The notes below the pieces were generated by a model. It was not told the origin of the DNA and made no database searches. It saw only the letters and a program-made list of their open reading frames with translations. Of a DNA stretch of 64,000 nucleotides, positions 46,374 to 57,326 are shown in pieces. The translations under genes were made by a program, and so were the position numbers. The first letter of the stretch is position 1. Each line of letters starts with the position of its first letter. This DNA is from Dimargaris cristalligena. Its lineage: Eukaryota; Kickxellomycota; Dimargaritomycetes; Dimargaritales; Dimargaritaceae. The DNA lies in assembly GCA_027576995.1 (NCBI GenBank), contig JANBQC010000002.1, positions 123,430 through 187,429 of the forward strand, given 5' to 3'.

Positions 46374-48941
46374 ATGGCCGCTTTTCTGCGCCTGAACTCG
46401 GCCCGTGGTCTGGTTCAGGGCCGATCGACCTGCCGCTTCGTCTCCGTGCCGGGTCTGACCCAAAGCTCCCCCTTAGCAACTCAGCTCGGCTCTTGTGGCA
46501 CCCGGTCCTTTACCCAGGTGGTGTCCTCTCCTACTGCCTTTGTTCGCCCCGCCCTCCTTGCCTTGTCGTCCCCCGCCGGTCGGTTCTTTTCCGTTTCGGC
46601 GCTTGCTCGTGAAGCCGAGGACCCGAAGCAGCCGTCGAAGGACGACAGCCAGAAGGACACCTCCCGTTCCCCCAAAAAGAAGTCCCAAGCCGATTCCCCT
46701 GGAGACCTCCCTTTCCCGGGACTGGGGGGTGCTTTTAACTGGCGTGATTTTCTTCTGCCCCGGGATCAGAACGAGGCCTCTAAATCCGGTTTAGGACGTG
46801 ATAAGGAAGGCAAGGAGGCTGGGTCCGACAAGGAAGAGGGCTCCGACAAGTCCGATAAGGGTGCCAAGGGCGACAAGAAAGCCGATGGCGCCGGCCCGTC
46901 TCTGGGCGCGGATTCGCCCATTATGCTGGCTTTATTGGCTCTTACCCTCTACTTCCTCAATTCGAACGATATGAGCACCCGTGAAATCACTTGGCAGGAC
47001 TTCCGCTCCCACCTTCTGGATAAGGGCCTGGTCGACAAAATCACCGTGTACAATCGGAAGGAAGCCCGCGTTGAGCTAAGCCGTGAGTCGGCCACCATGC
47101 TGGCCGGCCAGCCGGACAACCCTCTCGGGAACAACGATACCTTTGTTTTCACCATCGGTTCGGTGGACAACTTCGAGCGTCAGATGGAAGAGGCCCAAAA
47201 CGAACTGGGCGTCCCACCTAGCCAACGCATCCCTATCTTGTACAAGGAGACCTTCAACTGGTCCGGTACGCTGTTTTCACTGGCCCCCACTGCCCTTATT
47301 CTGTGGGCCATGTTCAAGATGATGCCGCGGATGGGCCAGGGCGGTTCGGGCGCCTCGGGTATCTTCGGGATTGGCCAGTCTCGGGCTAAGCTGTTTAACC
47401 AGGAGACTGCCGTCCAGGTGCGGTTCAAGGACGTGGCCGGTATGGACGAGGCCAAGGAGGAGATTATGGAGTTTGTCCATTTCCTCAAGAACCCCAAGTA
47501 TTACGAACGTCTGGGGGCCAAGATCCCCAAGGGCGCCATCTTGAGTGGCCCACCCGGTACGGGTAAGACCCTGCTGGCCAAGGCCACGGCCGGCGAGGCC
47601 AAGGTCCCCTTCTTCAGTGTATCCGGCTCGGAGTTCCAGGAAATGTTCGTCGGTGTGGGACCTTCCCGGGTACGCGACCTGTTCACCAAGGCCAAGAAGA
47701 ACTCGCCCTGTATCATTTTTATTGATGAAATCGACGCCATTGGTAAGGCCCGTAACCGCCAGGGCCTCGGGGGGTCCAACGAGGAACGCGAAAGCACCCT
47801 GAACCAGCTGCTGGTCGAGATGGACGGGTTTGACACGGACCAGCATGTTGTGGTCCTGGCCGGTACCAACCGCGCCGATATTTTGGACCCGGCTCTAATC
47901 CGTCCAGGTCGTTTCGACCGGCACATTGTGATCGACCGGCCCGATATGAGTGGTCGGATGGCCATCTTCAAGGTGCATCTCAAGCCCATCAAAACGACCG
48001 AGGACCTTGACCGGTTAGCTAAGCGCTTGGCTGTACTCACTCCCGGGTTCGCCGGTGCTGATATCGCTAACGTGTGTAACGAGGCGGCCCTCATTGCTGC
48101 GCGGATGCGCGACGATTTGGTGCGCGAAAAGCACTTTGAGCTGGCTATCGAACGCGTGGTGGGTGGATTGGAAAAGAAGTCGCGGGTGCTCTCGCCCGAC
48201 GAAAAGCGTACCGTGGCCTACCACGAAGCTGGCCATGCCGTCGCCGGTTGGTTCCTGCGCTATGCCGAACCACTGCTGAAGGTGTCCATTATCCCCCGTG
48301 GCTCGGGAGCCCTCGGTTATGCTCAGTTCATGCCCCAAGAACAGTTCTTGTACTCGACCGAGCACTTGTATGATCGTATGTGCATGACCCTGGCCGGCCG
48401 TGCCGCTGAGCAGATCTTCTTTGGTATCATCACCACCGGTGCCGGCGACGATCTGCAGAAGGTGACGAAGAACGCCTATGCCCAGGTGACCGCCTACGGA
48501 ATGAACGCCCGCATTGGTAATGTGTCGTTCGAAGACCGCTCCGACCCCAACCCCCGTTTCCAGAAGCCCTACTCCGAGGATACGGCCCAAATAATCGATC
48601 AAGAAGTTCGCAAAATGATCAACAGTGCTTACGAACGTACCCTGGCCCTCTTGACCGAAAAGCGGGACTGTGTCGAAAAAGTGGCCCAACTGCTCTTGGA
48701 GCGGGAGGTGATTAACCGGGAGGATATGATCAACATGCTCGGCAAGCGGCCTTTCCCCGAAAAGACCCAGTACGAGGAATTCATTCTGCGGGAGCCTACT
48801 GTTCCCGGCCCAATTAGTGAACACCCCCCTTCCCCCGGGAAGGAGTCGTCAACTGACTCACCAGCAGAGTCCGATCCCCCGGCGGACTCTCCCGCCCCGG
48901 AGTCCGACGATGGCCCCCGTCCTCCAACATCGTCAAGCTAA
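46374..48941 (+). CDS. AFG3: Mitochondrial m-AAA protease subunit (Afg3/Yta12)
   Basis: Single exon, 855 aa. The N-terminus is rich in Arg/Ser/Ala and lacks acids for about 75 residues, as in a mitochondrial presequence. A hydrophilic Lys/Asp-rich linker, a first membrane segment (about 184-197), an intermembrane domain and a second membrane segment (about 300-315) follow. The AAA domain has Walker A GPPGTGKT (about 392), Walker B FIDEIDA (about 448) and arginine fingers in RPGRFDR; the M41 zinc protease has HEAGH (about 617). The ring-shaped m-AAA protease degrades misfolded inner-membrane proteins and processes MrpL32 on the matrix side. Afg3 and Yta12 cannot be told apart safely by eye. 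The C-terminal Ser/Pro/Asp-rich tail of about 40 residues is variable. Confidence 0.95.
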   Translation: MAAFLRLNSARGLVQGRSTCRFVSVPGLTQSSPLATQLGSCGTRSFTQVVSSPTAFVRPALLALSSPAGRFFSVSALAREAEDPKQPSKDDSQKDTSRSPKKKSQADSPGDLPFPGLGGAFNWRDFLLPRDQNEASKSGLGRDKEGKEAGSDKEEGSDKSDKGAKGDKKADGAGPSLGADSPIMLALLALTLYFLNSNDMSTREITWQDFRSHLLDKGLVDKITVYNRKEARVELSRESATMLAGQPDNPLGNNDTFVFTIGSVDNFERQMEEAQNELGVPPSQRIPILYKETFNWSGTLFSLAPTALILWAMFKMMPRMGQGGSGASGIFGIGQSRAKLFNQETAVQVRFKDVAGMDEAKEEIMEFVHFLKNPKYYERLGAKIPKGAILSGPPGTGKTLLAKATAGEAKVPFFSVSGSEFQEMFVGVGPSRVRDLFTKAKKNSPCIIFIDEIDAIGKARNRQGLGGSNEERESTLNQLLVEMDGFDTDQHVVVLAGTNRADILDPALIRPGRFDRHIVIDRPDMSGRMAIFKVHLKPIKTTEDLDRLAKRLAVLTPGFAGADIANVCNEAALIAARMRDDLVREKHFELAIERVVGGLEKKSRVLSPDEKRTVAYHEAGHAVAGWFLRYAEPLLKVSIIPRGSGALGYAQFMPQEQFLYSTEHLYDRMCMTLAGRAAEQIFFGIITTGAGDDLQKVTKNAYAQVTAYGMNARIGNVSFEDRSDPNPRFQKPYSEDTAQIIDQEVRKMINSAYERTLALLTEKRDCVEKVAQLLLEREVINREDMINMLGKRPFPEKTQYEEFILREPTVPGPISEHPPSPGKESSTDSPAESDPPADSPAPESDDGPRPPTSSS

Positions 48942-49036
48942 GCCGACAGTGAATATAGTAATTGAACCTATGAGCTGCCCGTTTTTCCTCCCTTTACCCA
49001 TAATCGTTTCTCTGATTGGTATATTTCTCCCCCGCG

Positions 49037-49059
49037 CCCCCCCCCCCCCCCCGGGGGGG
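49037..49059. repeat. C-run/G-run inverted tract
   Basis: About 16 C followed directly by 7 G, a self-complementary tract 68 bases before the assembly gap. It could form a hairpin and is a plausible cause of the gap; its true length is uncertain. Confidence 0.75.
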
Positions 49060-49126
49060 CGGAGGGGGCGCCCAACACGAAGAAAGAGAGGGAAACACTG
49101 ACAGGTGTCAATGACAACAACCAGCC

Positions 49127-49136
49127 NNNNNNNNNN
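49127..49136. other. Assembly gap (10 N)
   Basis: Ten ambiguous bases, a scaffold join of nominal length. Sequence may be missing here. Confidence 0.98.
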
Positions 49137-50183
49137 CCAACAATTTGCTAGATTTACCCCCCCCTCCCCCCCCCCGCCGTCTCTCTTTCTCTAGACACTC
49201 CCAATATTTCATAGACTGCCTTTACCCTATGATTTCTACCTTCCGAACACTCGTGTTACTTTTTATCACATGAGGGCTACCACGCAAATTACAAATCATT
49301 AGTCGCATGTATGTTCATAAACTAATGTTTTAGAGTGTTTTATAGCAGAAATCGCCTGGGGGCCACCGGGTGGGCCGGCACTGGACCTTAGGCCGTTGCT
49401 GGCCATCTACTTTGATACGTCATTAAACAATACCCGGTTACACTAAAGAAACTGGTGCGGTTGTTATTTTTTTGATTCTGGTACTAGTCGCCCGAGATAA
49501 ATGACTTTAAATCCATTAAATAGTAAACTATCGTGCTAAATTGGTTTGGTGAATAGGGTAGGGACTATTTCAGTCTGAACTGGCCTTAATTAGTGGTAGT
49601 ATGAGGCCCCATTTAATGATGGTTGGATAATCACGTGCAACTCGTCAATAGTTCCAAGTGTTGTGCTTGCTTAAGTAGGTAGTTGTAGTGTAACCGGGAT
49701 GGCCGAGTAGGACCAAGTAACTGTAAAGAAATAACTAGTTCGTCGAGTAGGACGAGGGATCAAAGAACAACTAAATAATAATGATAAATTTGATAGATAT
49801 TTATTTGAAAGATAGGGAACAAAGGGTCGGCCGCTCGGGGCGGTGTAGTTTACTTCTCTGGGGTGAGGTATTGCTCTTGTGCTATTAGGGGGGAGGTGTC
49901 CCCCTCCAGCAGGGGGGGGTCGAGTTGACCACTCCATAGTTCCTTGGGTTTTCCTCACTTGGATGGGATGCACTGTGGAGGGGGGGGATCGGCATCTTGC
50001 CTTTGGGTGGGGGAGGCCTTTCCTAGTTGCAGTAGCTCATTTTCAAGAGATTCGCGACCTTTCAAGATGCGTTGAGGTTACAGGCTGAATTCGTTTGTTC
50101 CGTCTACCCTGTCTCCTACTTGACTCCTTGCTAAGACAGCCTCTTCCAACTCGGTTATTTTCTTCCAGGGCCCATCCCACCTA

Positions 50184-51107
50184 ATGGATGTAGGCGACAT
50201 GAGGAACACCCAGCCTCCCCAGTCCGTTGTTCCGGCGTTCAAGGACTATCGGCAGCGTGAATGGACCTGGTTAGACACTCTCTCAAACGACTTTGCGACC
50301 TACCTGGCGACGGAGCCCGGCGAACCTTTAGGCAGTCTCGCACCAGCGGATATCCGGCACCGTCTGCGGGACGTTCTCTACTATGGCGAAGTCTGGGCCC
50401 TGCTCCGCGGGCTCAAGCCCTGCGTATTATTCTGGTTTGGCCGGGACGACGATATCCGGTGGCCCAGCCCTAGGACTGCCGGCTCGGTGACATCGCTGGT
50501 CACCGTTGACTGGCTAGCCGATCACCCTCATTATTCCCAAAGCGGTGCTCAGTCACGCACGTGGGTTAAACAAGTGGTCCTGGATGACTTTATCCAGCGG
50601 GTGGTCCGCCCCGCTTTGGGCCCCCTCTTGGTGCCATATCCCCAAAATGAACCGTTCACTGCGTCCGGCGATAAAACACCCCGGGGCCTCACAGGTGGCA
50701 CCAATCCACCGCTGGTACGGCTCGGCTTGACGCAAATTCTGCATCCATTGACCTCGCCTGAAATGGAGCTCCAGTTCACCTATATTTGCTACAATCTGGG
50801 TGGGCCCATGGTGCCTCTTATCGAACGAGCACTACTAGACCCCCAGAATAGTACGGTGAGCGAAGCCATTTTGCAAACCGTTCTGGATTACCCTGGCTCG
50901 CTGCCCACATCGGCGACCCAATACCCGTTGGTTATGGAAGTCTCTTACTGCGTCATGGAAACCAGGCTTGGGTCAGCTACTCCAAAACCGCGGTGCCTGT
51001 TATCTTATTGTGCCCTACAGACCCAAATGACCGAGATACGTGACCATTTTTATCGTTACCGTCAAATTTTTCAGGAAATTGGGCTAGACGTCCGATTACT
51101 ATTATGA
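50184..51107 (+). CDS. Orphan protein, 307 aa
   Basis: Single exon from ATG 50184. No signal peptide or membrane segment is seen. The protein is mixed helical and acidic-neutral with many Trp and Tyr in the first half (REWTWLDTLSND, YYGEVWALLRGLKPCVLFWF) and a helical C-terminus (MTEIRDHFYRYRQIFQEIG). Codon use resembles the recognised genes, which supports a real gene. I do not recognise a family or catalytic motif. The neighbourhood (gap on the left, 1.3 kb A+T-rich spacer on the right) says nothing about function. Confidence 0.65.
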   Translation: MDVGDMRNTQPPQSVVPAFKDYRQREWTWLDTLSNDFATYLATEPGEPLGSLAPADIRHRLRDVLYYGEVWALLRGLKPCVLFWFGRDDDIRWPSPRTAGSVTSLVTVDWLADHPHYSQSGAQSRTWVKQVVLDDFIQRVVRPALGPLLVPYPQNEPFTASGDKTPRGLTGGTNPPLVRLGLTQILHPLTSPEMELQFTYICYNLGGPMVPLIERALLDPQNSTVSEAILQTVLDYPGSLPTSATQYPLVMEVSYCVMETRLGSATPKPRCLLSYCALQTQMTEIRDHFYRYRQIFQEIGLDVRLLL

Positions 51108-52442
51108 AGCAATGGTCTGGCTGACAATGTACACCTCGCCCATTGTGCGTATTTCGCAATTGAGAAATCCGTTCCGTCCTCATGAATCTCTACCTATAAC
51201 ATGATAGCTAGTAGAGCAAACGTATGGTATATAATACTAATGGCGATATATATTACAAATGTAAGAAAACCAATAAATTGGTGCATATAATATACATTTA
51301 AAATCCCCACCAACTATGATGAGATCTCCATTCCAAAATATTACAGCGCGAGTCCAGTTTAGTGTATTTTTAATAACCGTGAGATGAAATGGGACATGCA
51401 GAATAGATGGCACCAAGTGGTGGTCTACGTCAAGCAAGATGGGCTACTCAAAAACAATTAGGCGAAAAATAGGCTGAAATCAACCACTAAGGTAAGTTTG
51501 GATATATATATATATATTTAAGAAGAGGCGAATTAGAGTTCGGAATATTAATCGAGGAAGGGTAGATTCAGTAAAGGCAACATTACTATACGAGGTAATT
51601 AAGACTTGGATAAAAAATCCGCAAACGCAATTCTAAAGAACCGAGAGCAAGCGATCAACAACAGCAGGAGAAAAAAAAACATGAGCATAGTTGGAATCGA
51701 CTATCATTATATCGAGTAGATGAAGAAAAGTAGGTGTACGCACAGGAAGATATCATTAGAGGATAGACACAATGGGTCGCTTGGCCCCGTCCACCTCGTT
51801 TACGAAATACCAAACACAAAAAGATCAAAAATAATTAATTTCTATAAGATATCGAAAATGAGAAACTATCGGTTGAAAATAGCTAGCGGTTTGAATTTCA
51901 ACCAAACAAAATAGAATATAATTAATTGGGGAGTGGGGAACAGAGGGGGGGAAGAAGAAAAAACGGAATTGATCAACGAAAATTGGAAGCAAGGATCGCG
52001 TAATTATGAGATGAATAAGGTAACCTTGGTGAAGGTGGAATTAGGATGCGATATCAGTTCATACGGATATGAGAGTTAAAAAATAATAGCGAGGACGCAC
52101 GGATAGTTATTAATGAGATTGAAGAATAAACGGGGGAGGAGGGGGTTCGAAATAAGAATAAATATGTGAATGGAATAAAAGGTGGTGGAAAAGGGCAGAA
52201 TCCAAATGGCACGGGTATCAATGTATTCAATGGAGAATTGGAAAAGCGGAGGGAGAGGAATCTACACGAGTCAATAGAGAGCGAAGGGTAAAACAATAAG
52301 TAATATAAAAAGCGGCAATCGGACAATCTATGTAACTATATATAAGAGGCGAAGGGAAGGTAGAAATGGGGCGAATAAAGCAGGCATAAACCAGGAGCTA
52401 CTTAGAGTCGATGTCAGTTTGGGTAGATTCGCAAGGAAGGCA
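51108..52442. other. Intergenic, A+T-rich
   Basis: Convergent 3' flanks of the orphan and the KH gene. It holds a TA dinucleotide run at about 51502-51517 and only short frames, for example 51720-51914. Nothing recognised. Confidence 0.5.
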
Positions 52443-55400
52443 CTAGCCGGAAGAGTGTGGTTCGCCATCATCATTGCCCGGGTAATTCGGACCCGTTTCC
52501 GGTCCGAGTTGGCCGTACGAGGCATAACCGTAAGCATGGGGAGGCGGGGGGCCGGCCATGGGGTATGAGGCCATGGGGTAATAGGAAGGGTACATGGGGG
52601 CGGGGACGTTACCGGGGAAGACGAATGGGAAACCGTACCGCTGGGCGGATGGGTGTGTAAAATGCCCGGGGTGCATAGTAAGACCATTTGGTGCGGGGTA
52701 GGCACCCGGCGGGCCCTGGTAGGGGGGCATCAAGGGGCCGGAGGGTGCACTATAGGCTGGGGAATACATGGGGCCGCCGGCGTAGGAGCCCATGTGGGGC
52801 ATATGATTCGGGTCCATGGCCTCACCCGACTCGGAATAGTTTGCCACCAGAGGGGCGGACTGTCCCAAGCCACGGTGTTGGGAAGCCGGATAGGCAGCCG
52901 AACCGCCGTCGTGGGGCGGCGGAGGTCGTCCATAGCCTGGACGACCAGTATCGGGGTAGTTACCGCGAGAGTAAGGGTCTCCTCCATGCCCCCCCGTACT
53001 CAAGGAAGGCGAAGGCCGGGAATCTCCCTGGGGGCCCAAACCACCGGCTCTCTCCGACCCAGGCCCATCCCCTAGTACAGTGGTGGTACTACTGGCACGG
53101 CGGTGGGAATCCCCCCCATTGGCTAGGCTCTCCGGCGCCGGCCCGGAATCGGCTGAACTCCCAAGGGGCACGCGAATTTGAATGACATAGGGATTGCAGT
53201 TGGACGAAATGGAAGGAACACGGGTGGCAGGGTTAAAGAGAACACTGCCCATACCCCGCTCCGTATCTTCGATTAAACACTTGCCTACTTCGGTTAAAGC
53301 GATCCGGATGGCCTCGATGGTGCCCTGTACTTCAACTACGCGCTCGGTGCTCTGGGGCAGCATCTCTTTCTGGGCATCCATGCGGGCTCCGGACAGCTCC
53401 TGAATATGTTTAATTTTTAGCCCTTGGCGGCCGATGATGGTACCCATAAGGTTATGGGAGATGAGGATACGGACTGTGGTGAGGTGGTTTTGAATATTGC
53501 CCGAGCCCGAACCGTTAAATCGGGCAGTGGCCGGATGATTGGGAGTCGATAGTGGAGACGGGTTCACTACCCCGGTTATGGCCGCCGCGGCCGTGATGGG
53601 ATTTTCTAGTAGACCTTGGGCGATAAGGGCATAGGCCTGGGCCACCATATCATGCGGCCCAGAGACGGTTAATATCCGTTCGGGTACGTTGGGCACGGCT
53701 TTACTAACACCGGCTTTAACACCGAATAAGTGACGTAGACGAGCGACATTAGTCCCGTTCTTTCCAATAATCACGCCAGCTTCTTTGGAAGTCACCAGCG
53801 CTCGCAGTATAAGCTGAGTCTCAATACGGGATTGCCCGCCTTCGCCAGAGGGAGCGTCGTCAAGCGGAATAGTGTCCCCCGCAGCTGATACGGAGGCTAT
53901 GGATAGGCGCCCTTCCCTCGCTAGGCCCTGACCGTCGGTCAGTTCGGCGGATGGGCCCTCTGACTGAGGTGGTATAAATGTACCCGAGCGGTGCGGGGAA
54001 TCTACAAGCTCGCGGCCTGACCGATCGGTGGATAGCGATATGCTGCGCATGTTTTCATTCAGCAATCCGTACGGCTCCGCCGGGTCGGTGCCGGGCCCGG
54101 AGTTTCGATACCCTGACCCGGGGTGAGAGGGGTGCCGGGGGAAAGCCAGGGACTCGACAGGATTGAAGTCATCGGAGAAAGTACGAGGGCCGCCCAGTTT
54201 AAGGTCGCCCGGGCCGGCGGGGTGGCGGGTGCTATCAGTGGCCAGGGTAGTCGACCCAAAGTAGCGGGAGGAGTCCTCATGCAGGGGTGCATCGCGATAG
54301 GCGCTACTGAAACTATCGAGTAGTCCGGCCGACTTGGCGGGCTGGCCTGCATTGAACCCCATAGAGGCATGATCCAAAACATAGGGGGGTGCAGAAGGAG
54401 GCACGGCAAGATGGTCGGAGGGAACGCCGCCCCCCGCTGAGGCGGGTAGGTGCGAGTTGGAGGGTAGATGGATCAAGGAAGCTGTGGCGGGGGCATTCGT
54501 CAAGGTGAACTGTGTGGCATCCAGGTTAAGACGGCCAAGTCGGGCCATACCCTCCCGGTTGCCCGAACGTAGCCCTGAGACCTCCCGGCCAATGGGAGTG
54601 GGGCCGGTAAGTCCGTTGGCCAGAGACCCGGACGGGCCACGAAATGGGGTGCGGTTGGTGAAGCCGGAGGAATTGGAGTGGGCGGTGGTCGACGTAGTAG
54701 TAGCCGTCGTAGGGGCGGCGGTGTTGGTGGTGGTAGTAATATTGGTGGTAGTAGCGGAGGAGGAAGAGGAGGGAGTTGCGGACGGAGCGGGGGCACTGGG
54801 GGTGTGGATCGAGGAGGCGGCCAGGGGATGATTGAGTGAATGACCCTGGCTAAGCGACGTAGACCGGTTGGTGGTGGGGGGCCGCCGGGGGTAACCGGTG
54901 GCCGAGTCAGCTGGACCGTCCAGCACACGGAAGGGGTGGCCACGGTCAAACAAAAAGGCGGTTTGGCTGCTGCTTCCGCCCTTGGTGTTAGAGTGGGTAG
55001 AGGGGGAGGGCGAGGATTTTTCGCGATTGTTTACGCTGGAGTTACCAACGACCGAAAGGCCGGAGCGGTGGTTGAGTAAACCGGAGGTGGGCCCGTTGGC
55101 TTCGACCCGGCGCAGCCCTGGTTCACTTAGAAAGGTGGTGCTGGGGAGGTTCCTGGGAGTGTGGGCCGCAGCTGACACGGTGGCTTGCGAGTGGGGGCCA
55201 TTCCCACTACTAGTGCCATGGGTATTATTATTATTACTGTTGTGGATGGCATTGGCTTGAGGGGTAGCCGGGATGGTGTTACGATTAGACTGAAGGTCTA
55301 GGCTGGAGGCAACTGAAACCGGAGCTGAACCGCCAGATACCTGAGGAAGATGAAAGGGTAGTTTGGCGCGCAGAGTCTGTCGTTGGGCGCCGGGATGGGT

Positions 55401-55481
55401 CTGGTCGAAGGTAGCGGACGAGCCTTTGGCTTTACGGGCGCGGATGGTGGGGGAAAAGGTTCCCGTTTCATGGGAAGCCAT
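52443..55481 (-). CDS. KH-domain RNA-binding protein, 1012 aa
   Basis: Single exon. Residues 1-540 are Ser/Thr/Gly/Pro-rich and disordered, with a Thr/Ala/Asn tract (about 230-270). KH1 lies near 552-630: QLILRALVTSKEAGVIIGKN with the GKNG loop. KH2 lies near 665-745: VRILISHNLMGTIIGRQGLK with the GRQG loop, followed by ELSGARMD. The order and spacing resemble the poly(C)-binding/Hek2/Pbp2 and fission yeast Rnc1 families, which usually have three KH domains. Here the third is reduced to a strand-like YVIQIRVPLG (about 755-770) and then low-complexity sequence rich in Gly, Pro, Tyr and Met. Likely role: binding C- or U-rich mRNA to control localisation or stability. Orthology to a named protein is uncertain. 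Confidence 0.85.
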   Translation of the reverse strand: MASHETGTFSPTIRARKAKGSSATFDQTHPGAQRQTLRAKLPFHLPQVSGGSAPVSVASSLDLQSNRNTIPATPQANAIHNSNNNNTHGTSSGNGPHSQATVSAAAHTPRNLPSTTFLSEPGLRRVEANGPTSGLLNHRSGLSVVGNSSVNNREKSSPSPSTHSNTKGGSSSQTAFLFDRGHPFRVLDGPADSATGYPRRPPTTNRSTSLSQGHSLNHPLAASSIHTPSAPAPSATPSSSSSATTTNITTTTNTAAPTTATTTSTTAHSNSSGFTNRTPFRGPSGSLANGLTGPTPIGREVSGLRSGNREGMARLGRLNLDATQFTLTNAPATASLIHLPSNSHLPASAGGGVPSDHLAVPPSAPPYVLDHASMGFNAGQPAKSAGLLDSFSSAYRDAPLHEDSSRYFGSTTLATDSTRHPAGPGDLKLGGPRTFSDDFNPVESLAFPRHPSHPGSGYRNSGPGTDPAEPYGLLNENMRSISLSTDRSGRELVDSPHRSGTFIPPQSEGPSAELTDGQGLAREGRLSIASVSAAGDTIPLDDAPSGEGGQSRIETQLILRALVTSKEAGVIIGKNGTNVARLRHLFGVKAGVSKAVPNVPERILTVSGPHDMVAQAYALIAQGLLENPITAAAAITGVVNPSPLSTPNHPATARFNGSGSGNIQNHLTTVRILISHNLMGTIIGRQGLKIKHIQELSGARMDAQKEMLPQSTERVVEVQGTIEAIRIALTEVGKCLIEDTERGMGSVLFNPATRVPSISSNCNPYVIQIRVPLGSSADSGPAPESLANGGDSHRRASSTTTVLGDGPGSERAGGLGPQGDSRPSPSLSTGGHGGDPYSRGNYPDTGRPGYGRPPPPHDGGSAAYPASQHRGLGQSAPLVANYSESGEAMDPNHMPHMGSYAGGPMYSPAYSAPSGPLMPPYQGPPGAYPAPNGLTMHPGHFTHPSAQRYGFPFVFPGNVPAPMYPSYYPMASYPMAGPPPPHAYGYASYGQLGPETGPNYPGNDDGEPHSSG

Positions 55482-56868
55482 GGTCCCGGTGGCGCAAACC
55501 GGCGGGGAGCGAGAGGGGGGCAGGGGAACCCTCGCAAGCAGGACTAGAGGGGAAGTAACGGGTCAGGGGGGAATGCAGGAGGAATGCGATGCCAGAAGCC
55601 GGAGGTGGATGCAAAGTCGGTAGTGGAAGGAGATGAGCACGGGAACGGGAACGGAGCGAGACTAGGGCCTTCCAGTGAGGTTTTGGCTGGACCAGAGTAG
55701 ATGGTTGGTGAAGGTAGGGGGATAAGTTGCGCTGAACAATAATAATATAATATAATAAATAAATAAATACAGAAGAGGAGGAGGGACAAGAGAGGAAAAA
55801 ACTACACAAGAGGCATAAGCATAAAGAGGACCAAGTGAGAGGGAGTTGGGTTAGTAGGGTTAGCAAGGAAGAAATAGAAAAGGGAAGGGAAGGAATGTAA
55901 TGTAGTGTAATGGAATGGACTGGAACTGGCTGAAAGTAAAAGGGGCCCAAAGCGCGCTGGAGATGAAAGAAGCTGAAGGTCGCCGCAGGAACATACGGAT
56001 GAAAGGGGCGCTAAGAAGGGTCGCTCAGTACTCTGCTTTGCAAAGGAATGCAGCCAACGGATAGGGCAGTAAGGGGGGTAGAGTTTTATATTAGCCTCAA
56101 ATGTACACGATGGAGCGAGAGAGATATATATATATATACTTTTACTTCCTTCAGGGTAGAGCAGGAGGTGTTCGTGACCCTTCCCGTCTTCGCCTCGATA
56201 CCTATCTAACTAAACCCTGCCAATTCAGCCCACCGAAACACCACACCCATCCTTTTACTTAGACTTAGGGTTGGTCTAGGTCGCGCCCCTTCCTGCTTGC
56301 TAAGCTGCTTTATAATAAATAAACCAAGCCCCTGCCGAACTAGGAGGCTTCTGTTAGCCAAGGGGACACTGCTCCGGTGCCAGCTGACTGTAATAATAGT
56401 AGTAGTCATCCCTAGATTCGGGGCCACATTATATTATTTTATACATAGTTAGGGTTAGGTAGGTAGAGCAGCCTAAGGCTTACTACTCTATCTTATAACA
56501 TAGACTTGTGTATTGTTTATTGTATATAATATACGCTGAAATTGACGCACACCATACTCCACTCTAGGTCTAGTCGGTCTACCCAGGCACGACACATACA
56601 AACATATATATACTAGGGCTTCGAAATACCCCCAAAGATCCTGAATGATTACACTCGTTTATTTAAAAAAGATGCTGCCGAAAAGCAAGCGCATGTGGGG
56701 CACGGGCCAGCCCTAACTGCTTCACCGAGAATACCCAGGGCGCCGCCCCTCCCCAATCTAATACACCAAACCAAGGTGGGGCTGATAATAAATAAAAAGG
56801 TGGAACCCAGGCGCGATACCCGGCCAGCTTACGTGGTCCATATACCTGGCGTGCTAGGCAGTGGGGCT
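55482..56868. other. Intergenic upstream of the KH gene
   Basis: The first 450 bases are purine-rich on the plus strand (a long pyrimidine-rich leader for the KH gene). There are TA runs near 56127-56138 and 56522-56530. The right end is the 3' flank of COX12. No gene recognised. Confidence 0.5.
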
Positions 56869-57326
56869 CTAGTGGTTCGCGGTGGTGGGGGGCACGAAGG
56901 GGGAGCGGCCCTCTTCACGGGCAGCGTCCCAGCGTTCAATCTGTAAGTAAAAATAGACACATGCATGGCAAAGTAGCAGTGGCAATAGATGGGTTAGTTT
57001 CGACCGGGGTCTGCTGCTTCTTCTTCTCCTTCTTCGTCTTAAACAAGACACCCGGCTGAAAAGAGACCAGGTGCTGTTTCGGACACTGTATAAAAGAATG
57101 AGGTTGGCTATGTAGTATAATAATGGCTTACCCAGTCGTCGGGGCATAGGCTGCGGAAGTTGCGGTAGAACTGTTGGCAAAGGGGGAAATCCTCACCACG
57201 GGCCTCGGTGCACTTGTAGTAGTCGGAATAGTTCTGACCACAGTTCTTGCTCTGGTTGGTGTTGGGGAAACGGGCATCAAACTGAACCGTTTGGATCTTG
57301 AAAGGGGTTTGCTGATCGTCGGACAT
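56869..57326 (-). CDS. COX12: Cytochrome c oxidase subunit VIb (Cox12), two exons
   Basis: Exons 57326-57132 and 56940-56869 give 88 aa (yeast Cox12 is 83). The twin-Cys motif is intact: CGQNYSDYYKC (Cx9C) and CQQFYRNFRSLC (Cx10C), followed by the conserved CPDDWIERWDAAREEG, which is read across the splice junction. The protein is imported to the intermembrane space by Mia40 and caps the Cox2 side of complex IV. ATG 57326 is chosen because upstream in-frame residues are hydrophobic leader sequence without similarity. The 191-nt intron lies between the Trp of DDW and the Ile of IER, with donor GTAAGC. Confidence 0.96.

Larger units (their letters stand above)
48942..50183. other. Intergenic containing an assembly gap
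   Basis: C16G7 tract at 49037-49059, 10 Ns at 49127-49136 and further C runs at about 49157-49178. The right part (49.2-50.18 kb) is A+T-rich with no recognised gene. Confidence 0.6.

Noticed and set aside
48015..48824. 269-codon minus-strand ORF inside AFG3
   Set aside because: Antisense to the M41 protease region and without independent similarity.
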